Positions 10,889-19,928 are shown, counted from the first letter of the stretch. The stretch is DNA of 64,000 nucleotides from Microcoleus vaginatus PCC 9802 (GCA_022701275.1 CP031740.1:693001-757000), one strand, 5' to 3'. Notes: generated from the letters alone by a model not told the origin. Numbers and translations: made by a program.

Positions 10889-11497
10889 ATGTCCTACAGT
10901 GATTTTACTTTAAATCGAGTTACCAAAGACTTTAATTTAACGATTTCCGAGCGCTCTAATATTTTTACAGAAATTCCCGAATTAACACCAAGCGATTTCC
11001 TCCAAGAAACCCTGCGCGATAATCTAGCTTTAGCCCTTGGTAGCAATACAGAAAAAGCGCGATCGGAATTAATTATTGCTCCAATTCTCGTGGAACTCAG
11101 AAAACAATTAAATTATCAAATTAGCTGGTTTTCCGGCATTGACTTTAGTGTGGATGCCAGTAAAGGATTAAACGGCAGTTGTGATTTTATCATCAGTCAA
11201 TCACCTGAACTTTTATTTGTTACTGCGCCAGTTATGACCGTCGTAGAAGCTAAAAAAGAAAATATTTTGGCTGGCTTGGGACAATGCGTAGCGGAAATGT
11301 TGGCAGCGCAAATTTTTAATGAAAAGGAAGGCAACGAAATTCCTGTGATTTACGGTACTGTTACCACCGGCACTAACTGGAAATTTATGAAATTAACAAA
11401 ACAGACAATCGAAATTGATTTAGTCGAATATTTTATCAATGATTTAGGTAAGATTTTAGGTATCTTAGCAACTGGTCTTCGCTCAAGTATTAATTAG
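10889..11497 (+). CDS. Orphan PD-(D/E)XK-like protein, cyanobacterial hypothetical
   Basis: A 202-aa soluble protein of unknown role. The residue pattern fits a PD-(D/E)XK nuclease core: Glu60 in a helix (EKARSELIIAP), Asp99 after a strand (GSCDFIIS), Glu120-Ala-Lys122 (MTVVEAKKEN), then Gln132 in the helix GLGQCVAEMLAAQ. This order and spacing match the family's active site, although no partner methylase or recognition domain is present. Related proteins occur in filamentous cyanobacteria, often several per genome (general knowledge, not checked here). A decayed tail of a paralog is at 1381-1470. It starts 40 bp after the CDF gene and could share its transcript. Function is inferred from motifs only. 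Confidence 0.72.
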   Translation: MSYSDFTLNRVTKDFNLTISERSNIFTEIPELTPSDFLQETLRDNLALALGSNTEKARSELIIAPILVELRKQLNYQISWFSGIDFSVDASKGLNGSCDFIISQSPELLFVTAPVMTVVEAKKENILAGLGQCVAEMLAAQIFNEKEGNEIPVIYGTVTTGTNWKFMKLTKQTIEIDLVEYFINDLGKILGILATGLRSSIN

Positions 11498-11815
11498 CTC
11501 AACAAGCCCGGCGGCTGAAAGAGACGGTTGGGGAATTCGCGGAGGGTGTTACCCCTGAGATATGGAATGCAGCATTGGGGTTCGCTATTGGTAGTTAATA
11601 GTTGATACGAGCAATTAAATATTTAGTTCAGAGCCAGTATTTTTAGGGGTGAGGGGTGAAACTATTTTTTAATTCGCCAAAAAAAGTCTCTTGAAATCGC
11701 GTCTACACAAACTTTCGTCCCTCTCGCTTGAGACTAAGAGGAACCCGGCCCTTGGAAACCGCGAAGTTTACCCGCACACAAATAAAGTCCACTCCAAGCG
11801 GACTAACAGATACTA
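11498..11815. other. Intergenic region with dispersed repeat C, copy 1
   Basis: No gene is seen. Between about 11690 and 11745 lies a repeat carrying GAAATCGCG, ACAAACTTTCGTCC and CTCGCTTGAGACTAAGAGG. Related copies are at 25560-25620 (inverted), 41630-41682 and 47122-47170. Confidence 0.6.
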
Positions 11816-12772
11816 TTATGGCAATTTAACTTCTGTTTCTTGAGTGATAACTACTGGCGGCGACAAAGTAGACTGAGATTCTGCCACATTCAACTGACCG
11901 CCACAACAACGCAACTCGTAAAGTTTTGCATTAATTTGATACTCATATTGACTCAACAACCTTGCATAAGTATAGCCAGCTTTTCCATCCAAAAAGCCTA
12001 ACTGAATGAAGTAAAATAAAATAAATCTGAGCATAGGTTTAAAAGGCAGCCACACCCAAACTTTTTTGAGAAATCGTTTCCGCTGTACGGCATCTCCAAA
12101 TAGGTGAGCGCCAATAGTGCCGCTGTCGTCGCGCCCTTCAATAATATTGTAATAAACGCGAGCTTCCCAATTAGAATAGCGGTTGTGCCGTTCTATCCAG
12201 TGAAATAAATCGCGGTAATCCTCGTGGATCATGTCATTTTTTAAGTAGCCGACTTGACCAGCTAAAATGACGTGCTCGTGAACTTCGTTGTCGCCAGTAT
12301 TGGGAACGGATTCAGTGCCGAGATTTTCGTAACGTCCTTTTTGATGCTTGAACAAACGCAAATTCCAGTCGGGATATCTGCCGCCGTAACGCAGCCACTG
12401 GCCTAAAAAGAAGACTTTGCGGTTGAGGTAGTAGCCGTCAAAATTGGGGTCTTCGATCGCCTGGGCGATTTCGTCCCAAAGTTCTGGGGGAATGCGCTCG
12501 TCGCAATCGACAATTAATACCCATTCGTTGCGAAAGGGCAGATTGTCCAATGACCAATTTTTCTTTTTCGGCCAGCGGTTGTCGAAGTAGAATTGCACTA
12601 CTTTTGCGCCGGTGCTGATGGCAATTTCCACCGTGCGATCGCTGCTTTGGGAATCAACCATGAAAACTTCATCCGCCCTGGCAATGCTGGCCAGACACGC
12701 AGGTAGATTAAGTTCTTCGTCTTTTGCCGGAATGAGAACTGAAACCGGAATCTTGGATGAACTAGATGTCAT
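11816..12772 (-). CDS. Family 2 glycosyltransferase (WaaE/KdtX-like)
   Basis: A 318-aa inverting GT-A glycosyltransferase. The N-terminus has the nucleotide-sugar strand VSVLIPAKDEELNLPACL and VDSQSSDRTVEIA; the metal-binding DxD-type motif is in VLIVDCDERIPPEL. WPKKKNWSLDNLPF and the RYGGRYPDWNLRLFKHQ block are typical of the WaaE/KdtX-like group, which adds a sugar to lipid-linked or lipopolysaccharide acceptors. The later HEDYRDLFHWIERHNRYSNWEA region is also characteristic. One hydrophobic stretch near residues 235-255 may contact the membrane. It lies 101 bp downstream of another GT2 gene on the same strand, so both probably act on one surface polysaccharide. The exact sugar is not predictable. 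Confidence 0.88.
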   Translation of the reverse strand: MTSSSSKIPVSVLIPAKDEELNLPACLASIARADEVFMVDSQSSDRTVEIAISTGAKVVQFYFDNRWPKKKNWSLDNLPFRNEWVLIVDCDERIPPELWDEIAQAIEDPNFDGYYLNRKVFFLGQWLRYGGRYPDWNLRLFKHQKGRYENLGTESVPNTGDNEVHEHVILAGQVGYLKNDMIHEDYRDLFHWIERHNRYSNWEARVYYNIIEGRDDSGTIGAHLFGDAVQRKRFLKKVWVWLPFKPMLRFILFYFIQLGFLDGKAGYTYARLLSQYEYQINAKLYELRCCGGQLNVAESQSTLSPPVVITQETEVKLP

Positions 12773-12873
12773 AATCGAGTGCTTGAACCTAAATGCGGTC
12801 GAGTTTTGGTGGATGAAGTGCGATCTGCACAGCCGCGCCGACGACTTGAGCAGCGAGGGATATTGCCTATAGC

Positions 12874-13845
12874 CTAATGCCTGCTGGTCGATTTCGGTGC
12901 AAAAATCAGGCCGCGGATGGCTGCGCTCAAATAACCGATTTGACCCCAGGCAAAAACGAAATTTTCAAAGCGCAGCCCTGGATCTCTAATATATTTAAAA
13001 GACTTCCAGACACCCCTCAATATTCTTTCACCCCCCCGCCCAAGCTGAGCAATACCGGCTCGATCGGACAATTGTTCGCGATAACACTCGCTGATGCCTT
13101 GCCACCACCCGCGCTCTAGAAACCAAGCTTTGTTGAGCCTTTCTGCTGCGACATGGTGAAGCACCAGCGCCTCCGGTAGATAAACTACTTGCCAACCTAA
13201 CTCTAAAGCTAATTCTGTGGTTCGCAACTCTTCATTTGACAGCAACTTTTTGCCGACTCTACCGAGTTTGACATCGAAGCCGCCAATTTGTTGGAGAAAA
13301 GCGCGCCGGATTGAGTAGTTTACCCCCCTGGGAGTCAAACCGGCAGCAGTCACATACAGGCAAGTATCGCCTAAATCGTATGCCCCCAAGTTCTGGGCTA
13401 ATCCCGGTGACAACCATTCGGGCGGGCTGACTCCAGAAGGCCAGAGCAAATTGACTTTGCCACCAGCTACGGCGAGTTTTTGATTGCTTTGATAAGCCGC
13501 GTGCAGTACCCTGAGCCAATTCGGCTCAGCAATAGCGTCGTCGTCGAGATAAACTAATATTTCGCTGCCAGCTTCCTTTGCGCCGGTGTTCCGCGCCACT
13601 GACAGACCGATTTCAGGCTCCCAGACATACTTGAGGCGCCGATCGCCCTGTCTTGCTTCTACCACCTCGCGGGTGCGCGAAGTCGAACTTTCGGGGCTTG
13701 CATAATCGCTAGAAGCGTTATCGACTACTACTACTTCAAAGTTGTCGGGAAAATCCTGTACCAGCAAGCTGTCGATCGCCCCACCTAAATAGGCGGCGCG
13801 ATTGTGGGTGCAAATAATCGCTGATATCTGAGGATGATCTGGCAT
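12874..13845 (-). CDS. Family 2 glycosyltransferase
   Basis: A 323-aa GT-A glycosyltransferase. The N-terminus reads ISAIICTHNRAAYLGGAID with VVVDNASSD; the DxD-type metal site is LVYLDDDAIAEPNWL. The acceptor half includes PRGVNYSIRRAFLQQIGGFD and LLSNEELRTTELALELGW, where the E-E pair is the usual catalytic-base region. The conserved end (FLERGWWQGISECYREQL) is seen in a common cyanobacterial GT2 subgroup. With the downstream glycosyltransferase and the acetyltransferase at 9303-9995 it suggests an exopolysaccharide or cell-surface glycan pathway. I cannot assign an hps gene name with confidence. Confidence 0.88.
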   Translation of the reverse strand: MPDHPQISAIICTHNRAAYLGGAIDSLLVQDFPDNFEVVVVDNASSDYASPESSTSRTREVVEARQGDRRLKYVWEPEIGLSVARNTGAKEAGSEILVYLDDDAIAEPNWLRVLHAAYQSNQKLAVAGGKVNLLWPSGVSPPEWLSPGLAQNLGAYDLGDTCLYVTAAGLTPRGVNYSIRRAFLQQIGGFDVKLGRVGKKLLSNEELRTTELALELGWQVVYLPEALVLHHVAAERLNKAWFLERGWWQGISECYREQLSDRAGIAQLGRGGERILRGVWKSFKYIRDPGLRFENFVFAWGQIGYLSAAIRGLIFAPKSTSRH

Positions 13846-13951
13846 AAATAACAGCTTGGGAAATACGGGGGTTCTCGATCGACTTACTCTGATATTGTCT
13901 CATCAATGCTATTATCGCTTAAAAAGCATTTGGTAGTTGGGCGTTTAAATC

Positions 13952-14045
13952 ATAATGGGTAATGGGTAATTGGTAATTGGTAATGGATAATTGTGTTTAA
14001 TCCTTTGTATGTGACTGCTGACTAATGACTGCTGACTAATGACTA
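13952..14045. repeat. STRR heptamer repeats before cobU
   Basis: Tandem heptamers of the type TAATGGG/TAATTGG (13952-13993) are followed by repeats of CTGACTAATGA (about 14010-14045). They run right up to the cobU start and leave no recognisable ribosome binding site. Confidence 0.75.
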
Positions 14046-14621
14046 ATGAGTAACTCAGAACCCACCACATCGAGACAATTAATCTTAGTAACTGGGCCGG
14101 CCCGAAGTGGCAAAAGTGAATGGGCCGAAACTCTGGCGACGGGTTCGGGAAAACAAGTAATCTATGTGGCTACCGGTCGCGTTGATGAAGCCGATTTGGA
14201 GTGGCTTTGTCGCCTCGATCAGCACCGAAATCGCCGTCCAGTTGATTGGACAACTCTAGAAGTGCCGATCGAATTATCGGCAGTTGTGCGGGCCAGCCAG
14301 CCCTCAGATTGCTTGTTGATTGATTCCCTGGGAACTTGGACGGCAAATCTTTTGGAACAAGAAGCGGGAGTTTGGGCGACTACGCAGCAAGATTTGCTAG
14401 CCTGTTTGAAGTCGGCGGCGGCTGATGTAATTTTGGTAGGGGAAGAAACCGGATGGGGTGTTGTGCCTGCTTATCCGGCGGGGCGGCTGTTTCGCGATCG
14501 CCTCGGCACTCTCGTCCGCCACATCGGGGCGATCGCCGATAATGTTTATCTCGTCACCGGAGGTTACGCCTTGAATCTCAGGGATCTGGGTACGCCGCTG
14601 CCGCCTGCTGCGAAAAATTAA
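14046..14621 (+). CDS. cobU: Adenosylcobinamide kinase / adenosylcobinamide-phosphate guanylyltransferase
   Basis: A 191-aa bifunctional enzyme of the late cobalamin pathway. It phosphorylates adenosylcobinamide and then transfers GMP from GTP to form AdoCbi-GDP. The P-loop GPARSGKS is at residues 17-24; VIYVATGRVD and HRNRRPVDWTTLE (with the His that is guanylylated in the family) follow. CLLIDSLGTWTANLL is the Walker-B-like strand, and LVGEETGWGVVPAYPAGRLFRDRLG is the family signature near the C-terminus. Length is normal. No cobalamin riboswitch is seen upstream; the leader is made of heptamer repeats. No other cob gene is adjacent. Confidence 0.95.
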   Translation: MSNSEPTTSRQLILVTGPARSGKSEWAETLATGSGKQVIYVATGRVDEADLEWLCRLDQHRNRRPVDWTTLEVPIELSAVVRASQPSDCLLIDSLGTWTANLLEQEAGVWATTQQDLLACLKSAAADVILVGEETGWGVVPAYPAGRLFRDRLGTLVRHIGAIADNVYLVTGGYALNLRDLGTPLPPAAKN

Positions 14622-14689
14622 CAGCCGGAGTCGCGATCGACTAGGGAGAAAAAAATATCGGTTTCCCGACGAACAATTTTAAATAAAAA

Positions 14690-14702
14690 TTAGGTATAAT
14701 CC
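14690..14702 (+). promoter_or_regulatory. Possible -10 region upstream of the 14911 gene
   Basis: TAGGTATAATCC contains a perfect TATAAT about 210 bp before the ATG at 14911. The -35 side is not convincing, so this is only a candidate. Confidence 0.3.
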
Positions 14703-14910
14703 TAACTAAGATTGAAACCTAAAAACTCACATAAATTACTCGTAAAAAATACCTAGAAAATACTTCATGGGGCAACCAGCACAACAATTTGATATGGAAA
14801 GTAGCCAACTTATAAAATAATGTAAAATATAAAGTGTCTCTTGAGAGAGAGTACAAATTTCAAAGGTAAGGTCTAAAATCACCAATTAGTTGAAGGGTTG
14901 ACTAAAAATT

Positions 14911-15333
14911 ATGGCATCAGATGGTGAAGTAAGAAAATATATTGCTTACTGGTTTCAGTTAGGCAAAAAAGTATTAATTCGCAACGGTTCCGAAGCGCTG
15001 CTGCCCAAATCGGTAAATGCGGGCGATCGCTACAGCCAGGAATTTGAAGAGTGCTGGCAAAAAATCATCTCCCGCGACAGCGGAGACTGTTACCTCGAAG
15101 GCACAAACGAAACAATTGCCCAACTGCTGACACCAGCTTGGGAAATCAGTCCCTGCGCGCGCTGCGCTATGCCCGTAGTGTTCCAACAAACGGGGATGCC
15201 CCCGGAGTTCTGTCCCTGTAACGACTTACCGAACTGGCCCGATACTGAAATGCCCCAACCCCGATCGCCCGTCAGCAGCCAATCGCAACTCTCAGGCATT
15301 CGCGATCGACTCAAAAGATCCAGCGGCGAGTAA
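14911..15333 (+). CDS. Conserved cyanobacterial hypothetical protein with Cys-rich motif
   Basis: A 140-aa protein I recognise only as a cyanobacterial type without assigned function. Residues 1-80 look like a compact alpha/beta fold starting KYIAYWFQLGKKVLI. A Cys cluster follows (SPCARCAMP then PEFCPCNDLP), compatible with a small zinc or metal site. The C-terminal 25 residues are Ser/Pro/Arg-rich and probably disordered. It is followed by a hairpin terminator, so it is likely monocistronic. It is not in an operon with aarF, which has its own leader. Confidence 0.75.
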   Translation: MASDGEVRKYIAYWFQLGKKVLIRNGSEALLPKSVNAGDRYSQEFEECWQKIISRDSGDCYLEGTNETIAQLLTPAWEISPCARCAMPVVFQQTGMPPEFCPCNDLPNWPDTEMPQPRSPVSSQSQLSGIRDRLKRSSGE

Positions 15334-15342
15334 GTATACAAG

Positions 15343-15366
15343 AAGGAAGAAGGGTCTTCTTCCTTA
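15343..15366 (+). terminator. Hairpin after the 14911 gene
   Basis: AAGGAAGAA pairs with TTCTTCCTT across a short GGG loop, 10 bp after the stop codon. A long U-tract is lacking. The arm also resembles the GGAAGAA heptamer repeat family. Confidence 0.5.
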
Positions 15367-15410
15367 AATTGTTACAATATATTTACAATGCTTCACACTA
15401 GGTCTGATTT

Positions 15411-17480
15411 ATGAATGTCAAGACAGTATCGCCAGCCTCCCCGCAAACTTATGTAAATTCAGGGACTCAGGCTGTACTCGGCAATCTCCAAGATGCAAAT
15501 ACAATTCCCCTGCAAGCACTACCAGTATCACTAGAGACGGAGGTCGTAACGGGCGATCGGCTCAAATCAGCCAGAGACATAGCTTTCGAGTTGGCCGGAG
15601 ATGCTGTTCGGTACGATCCAGTGGCGATCGCAGCCCAGTACCGAAATCGACCTCTACAAGTCTGGGGAAGACTGTCGAGCGTTGTTTGGACATTTTTTAG
15701 CTTTGCCTTCAGTGTGTGGTTCGACGCCAAAACAGGTCGTACCGCCACCAACCAAAAGCGTCGCGCCGTCCGACTGCGAGAAATTCTGGCCCAACTCGGC
15801 CCAGCTTTCATCAAAATCGGACAAGCACTCTCAACACGACCCGACTTAGTACCGCCAGTATATTTAGAAGAACTAACAACGCTGCAAGACCAATTGCCAG
15901 CATTTCCGAACGAAGTAGCATATCAATTCATCCAAGAAGAATTGGGCGCCCACCCCAAAGACATCTACGCAGAAATCACCCCCGATCCGATCGCCGCAGC
16001 ATCTCTCGGACAAGTCTACAAAGGCAAACTCAAAACCGGAGAAACAGTCGCAATCAAAGTCCAGCGACCGGGTTTAGCCGAAAACATCGGCTTAGATATC
16101 TACATCCTGCGGCGAGTTGCAGTTTGGGCACAAAACAACTTCAAAATAATTCGCAGTGACCTCGCAAGCATTATGGACGAGTTGGGCGAGCGCATTTACG
16201 AAGAAATGGACTACACCCACGAAGGTCAAAATGCCGAACGGTTTGCCCAACTATACGGCCACATCAAAGACATTTACGTTCCCAGCATCTACTGGGAATA
16301 TACCCGTCGCCGAGTCTTAACAATGGAGTGGATCACCGGCGTCAAACTCACTAATTTAGAAGCAGTCAAGGCTCAAGGAATTGACGCTCCTTACTTAATT
16401 GAAGTGGGGGTGCAGTGTTCTCTCAGACAACTTCTAGAACACGGTTTCTTTCACGCAGACCCGCACCCCGGAAATCTTTTGGCAACTCTTGACGGTCAGT
16501 TGGCTTATCTCGATTTCGGGATGATGAGCGAAGTTAAACCTTATCAGCGATACGGCTTGTTGGAAGCTGTGGTGCATTTGGTGAACCGCGACTTTGAAGG
16601 TTTGGCAAAAGATTACGTGAAGTTGGAGTTTTTAACACCAGACACGGATTTGACGCCAATTATTCCAGCTTTGGCGGGCGTGTTTAACAATGCTTTGGGT
16701 GCTAGCGTTGCCGAACTCAATTTCAAAAGCATTACTGACGAACTTTCGGCGGTAATGTACGAATATCCTTTCCGGGTTCCAGCTTACTATGCTTTGATTA
16801 TTCGATCGCTCGTCACCTTAGAAGGCATCGCCATCAACGTTGACCCCCAATTCAAAGTGTTGAGCAAAGCTTATCCTTACGTTGCAAAACGGCTGTTGAG
16901 CGACCCCGCGCCGGAATTGAGAGCATCCCTGCAAGATTTGCTGTTCAAACAAGGCGAATTCCGCTGGAACCGCTTAGAAAACTTGCTCAACAATGCCCGC
17001 GAGAGCGACGATTACGATGTGAGCAAAATCTTGAACCAAGCATTAGAATATTTATTTTCTGAAAGAGGAGATTTCATTCGCGATCGTATTGTCCTGGAAT
17101 TAGTCAAAAGTCTCGACACACTTTCCAGCAATGCTTTTGCTAACGCCAAAGCAGTCGTGGGCGAATGGTTTGGAGTCAAGGCACATCAACCTGTGGTTTC
17201 ACAAACAGAACAAAAAAACCTAGAACATATCAAGCGAATTTGGGAGATTTTGCAATCCACCCCGGGTTTTGACGGCATGAAAGTATTGCAGCTACTTCCG
17301 CAATTGTTGGTGAAACCGGAAGTGCAGAACATGGGCCAGAAAGTAGTCGGCGGTTTAGCTCAAAGAGCAGTTGCTAGGGTAATTCGTGAGTTTTTGCTTT
17401 CGCAGGAACCCGCAGCGATTCCCGAGAAGGGAAGCTATGCTAAAACTTCGCCTCAGTTGTCTTTGCCGGCGGCGAAGTAG
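15411..17480 (+). CDS. ABC1/AarF/UbiB-family atypical kinase
   Basis: A 689-aa member of the ABC1 (UbiB/ADCK) family, whose members support quinone and tocopherol metabolism in cyanobacteria and plastids. Diagnostic motifs are present: KIGQ at residues 135-138 in FIKIGQALSTRPDLVP, the Ala-rich nucleotide loop IAAASLGQVYKG that replaces the usual P-loop, catalytic Lys216 in VAIKVQRPG, HADPHPGNLL as the catalytic loop, and the DFG-type YLDFGMM at Asp368. The N-terminal 70 residues are variable, and the C-terminal 250 residues form the helical extension seen in cyanobacterial homologs. Two or more ABC1 paralogs are usual in cyanobacteria, so the exact ortholog is not assigned. It converges with the VWA gene. 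Confidence 0.92.
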   Translation: MNVKTVSPASPQTYVNSGTQAVLGNLQDANTIPLQALPVSLETEVVTGDRLKSARDIAFELAGDAVRYDPVAIAAQYRNRPLQVWGRLSSVVWTFFSFAFSVWFDAKTGRTATNQKRRAVRLREILAQLGPAFIKIGQALSTRPDLVPPVYLEELTTLQDQLPAFPNEVAYQFIQEELGAHPKDIYAEITPDPIAAASLGQVYKGKLKTGETVAIKVQRPGLAENIGLDIYILRRVAVWAQNNFKIIRSDLASIMDELGERIYEEMDYTHEGQNAERFAQLYGHIKDIYVPSIYWEYTRRRVLTMEWITGVKLTNLEAVKAQGIDAPYLIEVGVQCSLRQLLEHGFFHADPHPGNLLATLDGQLAYLDFGMMSEVKPYQRYGLLEAVVHLVNRDFEGLAKDYVKLEFLTPDTDLTPIIPALAGVFNNALGASVAELNFKSITDELSAVMYEYPFRVPAYYALIIRSLVTLEGIAINVDPQFKVLSKAYPYVAKRLLSDPAPELRASLQDLLFKQGEFRWNRLENLLNNARESDDYDVSKILNQALEYLFSERGDFIRDRIVLELVKSLDTLSSNAFANAKAVVGEWFGVKAHQPVVSQTEQKNLEHIKRIWEILQSTPGFDGMKVLQLLPQLLVKPEVQNMGQKVVGGLAQRAVARVIREFLLSQEPAAIPEKGSYAKTSPQLSLPAAK

Positions 17481-17529
17481 TTGGAGTTGAAGTTTTTTTG
17501 AGCGCAGATATTAGCAGATAAACACAGAT

Positions 17530-17562
17530 GAACGCAGATGAAACTTCGTCTGCGTTCTTTTA
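17530..17562 (+). terminator. Terminator of the ABC1 kinase gene
   Basis: GAACGCAGA pairs perfectly with TCTGCGTTC and is followed by TTTTAATT. It lies in the 79-bp gap between two convergent genes. Confidence 0.75.
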
Positions 17563-18669
17563 ATTAAGCTTGAATCCTTTAGCGGCTAATTGCTGGCGGA
17601 GACTCTGAATCATTACGTAATCAACAGTATTTTCGCCACTATTGGTACTAGATTTCCGCTGTTGTTCAATATATGCTGTACGCTTTTGAGATAAGTCGCG
17701 GATCGTCTTTTTAATCGCCTCTCTTTCGGTTTTCTTTCCCGCTACATATGCTCTTTTTTCTGTTAGCGTCATCCCTCGCATGATTTCTGGTAAACTATCC
17801 TCTGATATTGCCTCTAGTTTAACTGTTCCGTTTTCGAGAGCATCCAGCAAGTCCCAAGAAGCATTATCATAGTATTCAGAAGCTTTGGACGCACTACGCG
17901 AAGCAAAATTGGTGCCAGAATTACTATCTTCAACAGCCTGACGTTGTTGTCCTATTCTTCCTTCTCTACCGTAGGGAATGTAGGTTTGATTGAGTTTAGT
18001 ATTCCAAATAGAAATTTCGTCGTCGTAAGGCGACTTAATTACCACAGTTTGTTGGTTTTGATTAATGTTGAAGCTACTGCCTTTTGCTAAACTAGCTCCT
18101 GATACCCAAAGTTGTCGCTCCTGACTTTCGGCTGAACCACAGTAAATTGTATTAACGAGCGTATCTCCTTTGACAGCGAGATTCACAGATTGATTCCAAA
18201 CTATTGGGCCTTGATCGAATGGTTCATTACCCGCAATAAAAATCACGCGAAAGTCTTCCTGATTTTTACTCCAGTTTAATTGTTGCATTGCTGAGCGAAT
18301 TACCCACCCAGCATATTCTTGACCGCCGTTGGTTTTGATACTAAATAGCTTTTCGGAAACTAAATCTAATTCAGGAGTAAATCCAGTTAATAATCTGACA
18401 AAACCTTCCTCAGAAGGTAAGCTGTCATTACCATAATGGTAAAGGGCAACTTCTAACTCGGGAACTTCGCCATCTTTGGTTACTTTAGTTAAAAAAATTA
18501 CAATTTGCCAAAGTTGAGTACGAGTCTGGTCAATCAATCCATCCATGCTATTACTAGAATCTAAAAGGATGGCTATCTGAATTTTTGCTTTAGCGAAAGC
18601 TGTTGTGGGAGAACACAAGATACTTAGGGTTAAAGCTGTAGTGAATAAAATTCTAGTTAGTTTCTGCAT
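17560..18669 (-). CDS. Secreted von Willebrand factor A domain protein
   Basis: A VWA-fold protein of 369 aa from the chosen start. The ATG at 18669 is preferred over an upstream one at 18711 because it begins directly with a good signal peptide (MQKLTRILFTTALTLSILCS, then PTTAFA with cleavage before KAK). The MIDAS metal site is in AILLDSSNSMDG (Asp37, Ser39, Ser41). The middle part resembles VWA proteins that report on periplasmic or surface complexes: GGQEYAGWVIRSAMQQLNWS and VIFIAGNEPFDQG. The C-terminal 100 residues are charged and likely coiled (LTEKRAYVAGKKTEREAIKK). Location is outside the inner membrane. No neighbour gives the partner. Confidence 0.85.
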   Translation of the reverse strand: MQKLTRILFTTALTLSILCSPTTAFAKAKIQIAILLDSSNSMDGLIDQTRTQLWQIVIFLTKVTKDGEVPELEVALYHYGNDSLPSEEGFVRLLTGFTPELDLVSEKLFSIKTNGGQEYAGWVIRSAMQQLNWSKNQEDFRVIFIAGNEPFDQGPIVWNQSVNLAVKGDTLVNTIYCGSAESQERQLWVSGASLAKGSSFNINQNQQTVVIKSPYDDEISIWNTKLNQTYIPYGREGRIGQQRQAVEDSNSGTNFASRSASKASEYYDNASWDLLDALENGTVKLEAISEDSLPEIMRGMTLTEKRAYVAGKKTEREAIKKTIRDLSQKRTAYIEQQRKSSTNSGENTVDYVMIQSLRQQLAAKGFKLN

Positions 18670-18711
18670 GGAATTTTCGGATTGGTTTATAGTCAGGACT
18701 GACGCACTCAA

Positions 18712-19044
18712 GGGGGGTTTTGCAAGGGTTTAAGATTCTTCGCAACACTTGCGAATGACAGAATTACGTTTTCCCAATTATAGTCATTGAATAAGAGATT
18801 TGATTGCTGGTGTCAAGTTACTTGTAACAAGATTTTACATTTGGGATTAATTCAGTTACCTAAAGTCAGGACACCGCAGTGCCCTTTCCCTACAATATTT
18901 TTTTGGGTAGGGAGACCGCAATACCGTCTCCGACCTATTCAAGCAACCGGAATTGATATTAAATAAAAATATCCACAAACAAAAACCCGGTTGCTTGAAT
19001 AAACCGGGTTTTTATGTATTCGATCGATTTCAACCCCTCGGCGA
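18712..19044. other. Intergenic region with dispersed palindromic repeats
   Basis: No gene is seen. About 18895-18935 holds GGTAGGGAGACCGC-AATACC-GTCTCC, a member of the 'gtattgccgt' repeat group also found near 29620 and 45518. A terminator-like hairpin follows at 18981-19013. Confidence 0.5.
18981..19013. terminator. AAACCCGGTT...AACCGGGTTT hairpin
   Basis: AAAAACCCGGTT and AAACCGGGTTTTT pair around TGCTTGAAT, ending in a T-run on both strands. It belongs to a dispersed group with members near 20959-21026, 31767-31799 and 55817-55850, and probably acts as a bidirectional terminator. Confidence 0.65.
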
Positions 19045-19455
19045 TTAATTCAAGCTCGGAATGCCACTGGAAGCACTAATTGTTAGTGGGTTCCTGGGAC
19101 TTGCAGCCGGATTAATTAAGAGGCTGTTGTCCTTAGCAGAAGTATTAGCAATTGGGGAAATCGCACTATTAACAGTCGTGCCACTCAAAGGAATGATTGG
19201 CTGAGTTTGAGTGCTGGTGAGAGAAATCAACAAGCTGCTTTTGTCGTAGATGAGGATGTCATCCTCGGTTTCGCTAAAGGTCATCATGGTAGGGATTGAA
19301 CGTCCATTTAGCAAGATATCGTCGGGGATAGTATTGGCAGTAGTTACTGTCAAACTATCTGGATTAGTCGCTGCTGTTGATGGTTGTAATCTGAGATTTG
19401 CGGGCGCGGGAGTCGTGTTATTTGGCTGACTAACAGCAAAAATGGCAAAAAACAC
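19045..19455 (-). CDS. Uncertain 136-aa Ser/Thr/Pro-rich product, possibly a remnant
   Basis: An open frame rich in Ser, Thr, Pro and Asn, resembling the low-complexity C-terminal part of secreted cyanobacterial proteins; it ends SASSGIPSLN. It starts MFFAIFAVSQ but has no complete signal peptide and no clear ribosome binding site. It abuts the CHAT-domain remnant on the other strand. It could be a surviving tail of a larger exported protein, or chance. I do not recognise a family. Confidence 0.3.
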   Translation of the reverse strand: MFFAIFAVSQPNNTTPAPANLRLQPSTAATNPDSLTVTTANTIPDDILLNGRSIPTMMTFSETEDDILIYDKSSLLISLTSTQTQPIIPLSGTTVNSAISPIANTSAKDNSLLINPAASPRNPLTISASSGIPSLN

Positions 19456-19497
19456 GGTTTTTTTGGTTGGGATGCGTCCAGAACGATAGGATTTAAG

Positions 19498-19764
19498 GGC
19501 GATCGACCTTACAGCCTTAAGGATGTCGCCACTTTAGCGCTGATGACGCAGTTATATGGCAATTTGCGATCGCAGCCAATTAAAGCTGAAGCGCTCAGAA
19601 AAGCTCAACTGGCAATGATCCACAAACAAATTGTAGTAAAAAACGGTCAATTGCGGGGAACTCAAGGCGCGATCGACCTTACTCAATCGGCACAAGTACC
19701 AAGTGCAGATTTCTCACGCCCGAAGTTTTGGGCCGGATTCACAATAATTGGCAGTCCTTGGTAA
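19498..19764 (+). pseudogene. 3' remnant of a CHAT-domain (caspase-like) protein gene
   Basis: The frame reads GDRPYSLKDVATLALMTQLY, then KAEALRKAQLAMIHKQIVV, NGQLRG and finally FSRPKFWAGFTIIGSPW before the stop. This is the characteristic end of cyanobacterial TPR-CHAT proteins, where the last helix and the closing (H/R)P-x-(F/Y)WA-x-F-x-x-IG-x-PW strand are conserved. The His-Cys catalytic part and the TPR region are missing upstream, and there is no start with a ribosome binding site, so this is a truncated gene. Confidence 0.7.
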
Positions 19765-19928
19765 ATTAATTGGAGATTTGATATTCACGAGTAGTAAGGT
19801 GTAAGGCGAGACGCACCCTACATTGACTGGCGGGATTTTGCAAAAAGTAAATGTATCCCTGATGACTATCTTTTTGTGTCATAAATTTGCTATGAATAGC
19901 AAAACTAAACACTAGCGGGGCAAAACCT

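Noticed and set aside
9303..13845. Naming the glycan genes as a hormogonium polysaccharide (hps) locus
   Set aside because: The acetyltransferase resembles HpsU and WcaF, but the glycosyltransferases cannot be assigned to specific hps genes, and the CDF and nuclease-like genes interrupt the cluster.
13846..14045. Cobalamin riboswitch upstream of cobU
   Set aside because: No B12-box or conserved stem was found; the leader is made of heptamer repeats.
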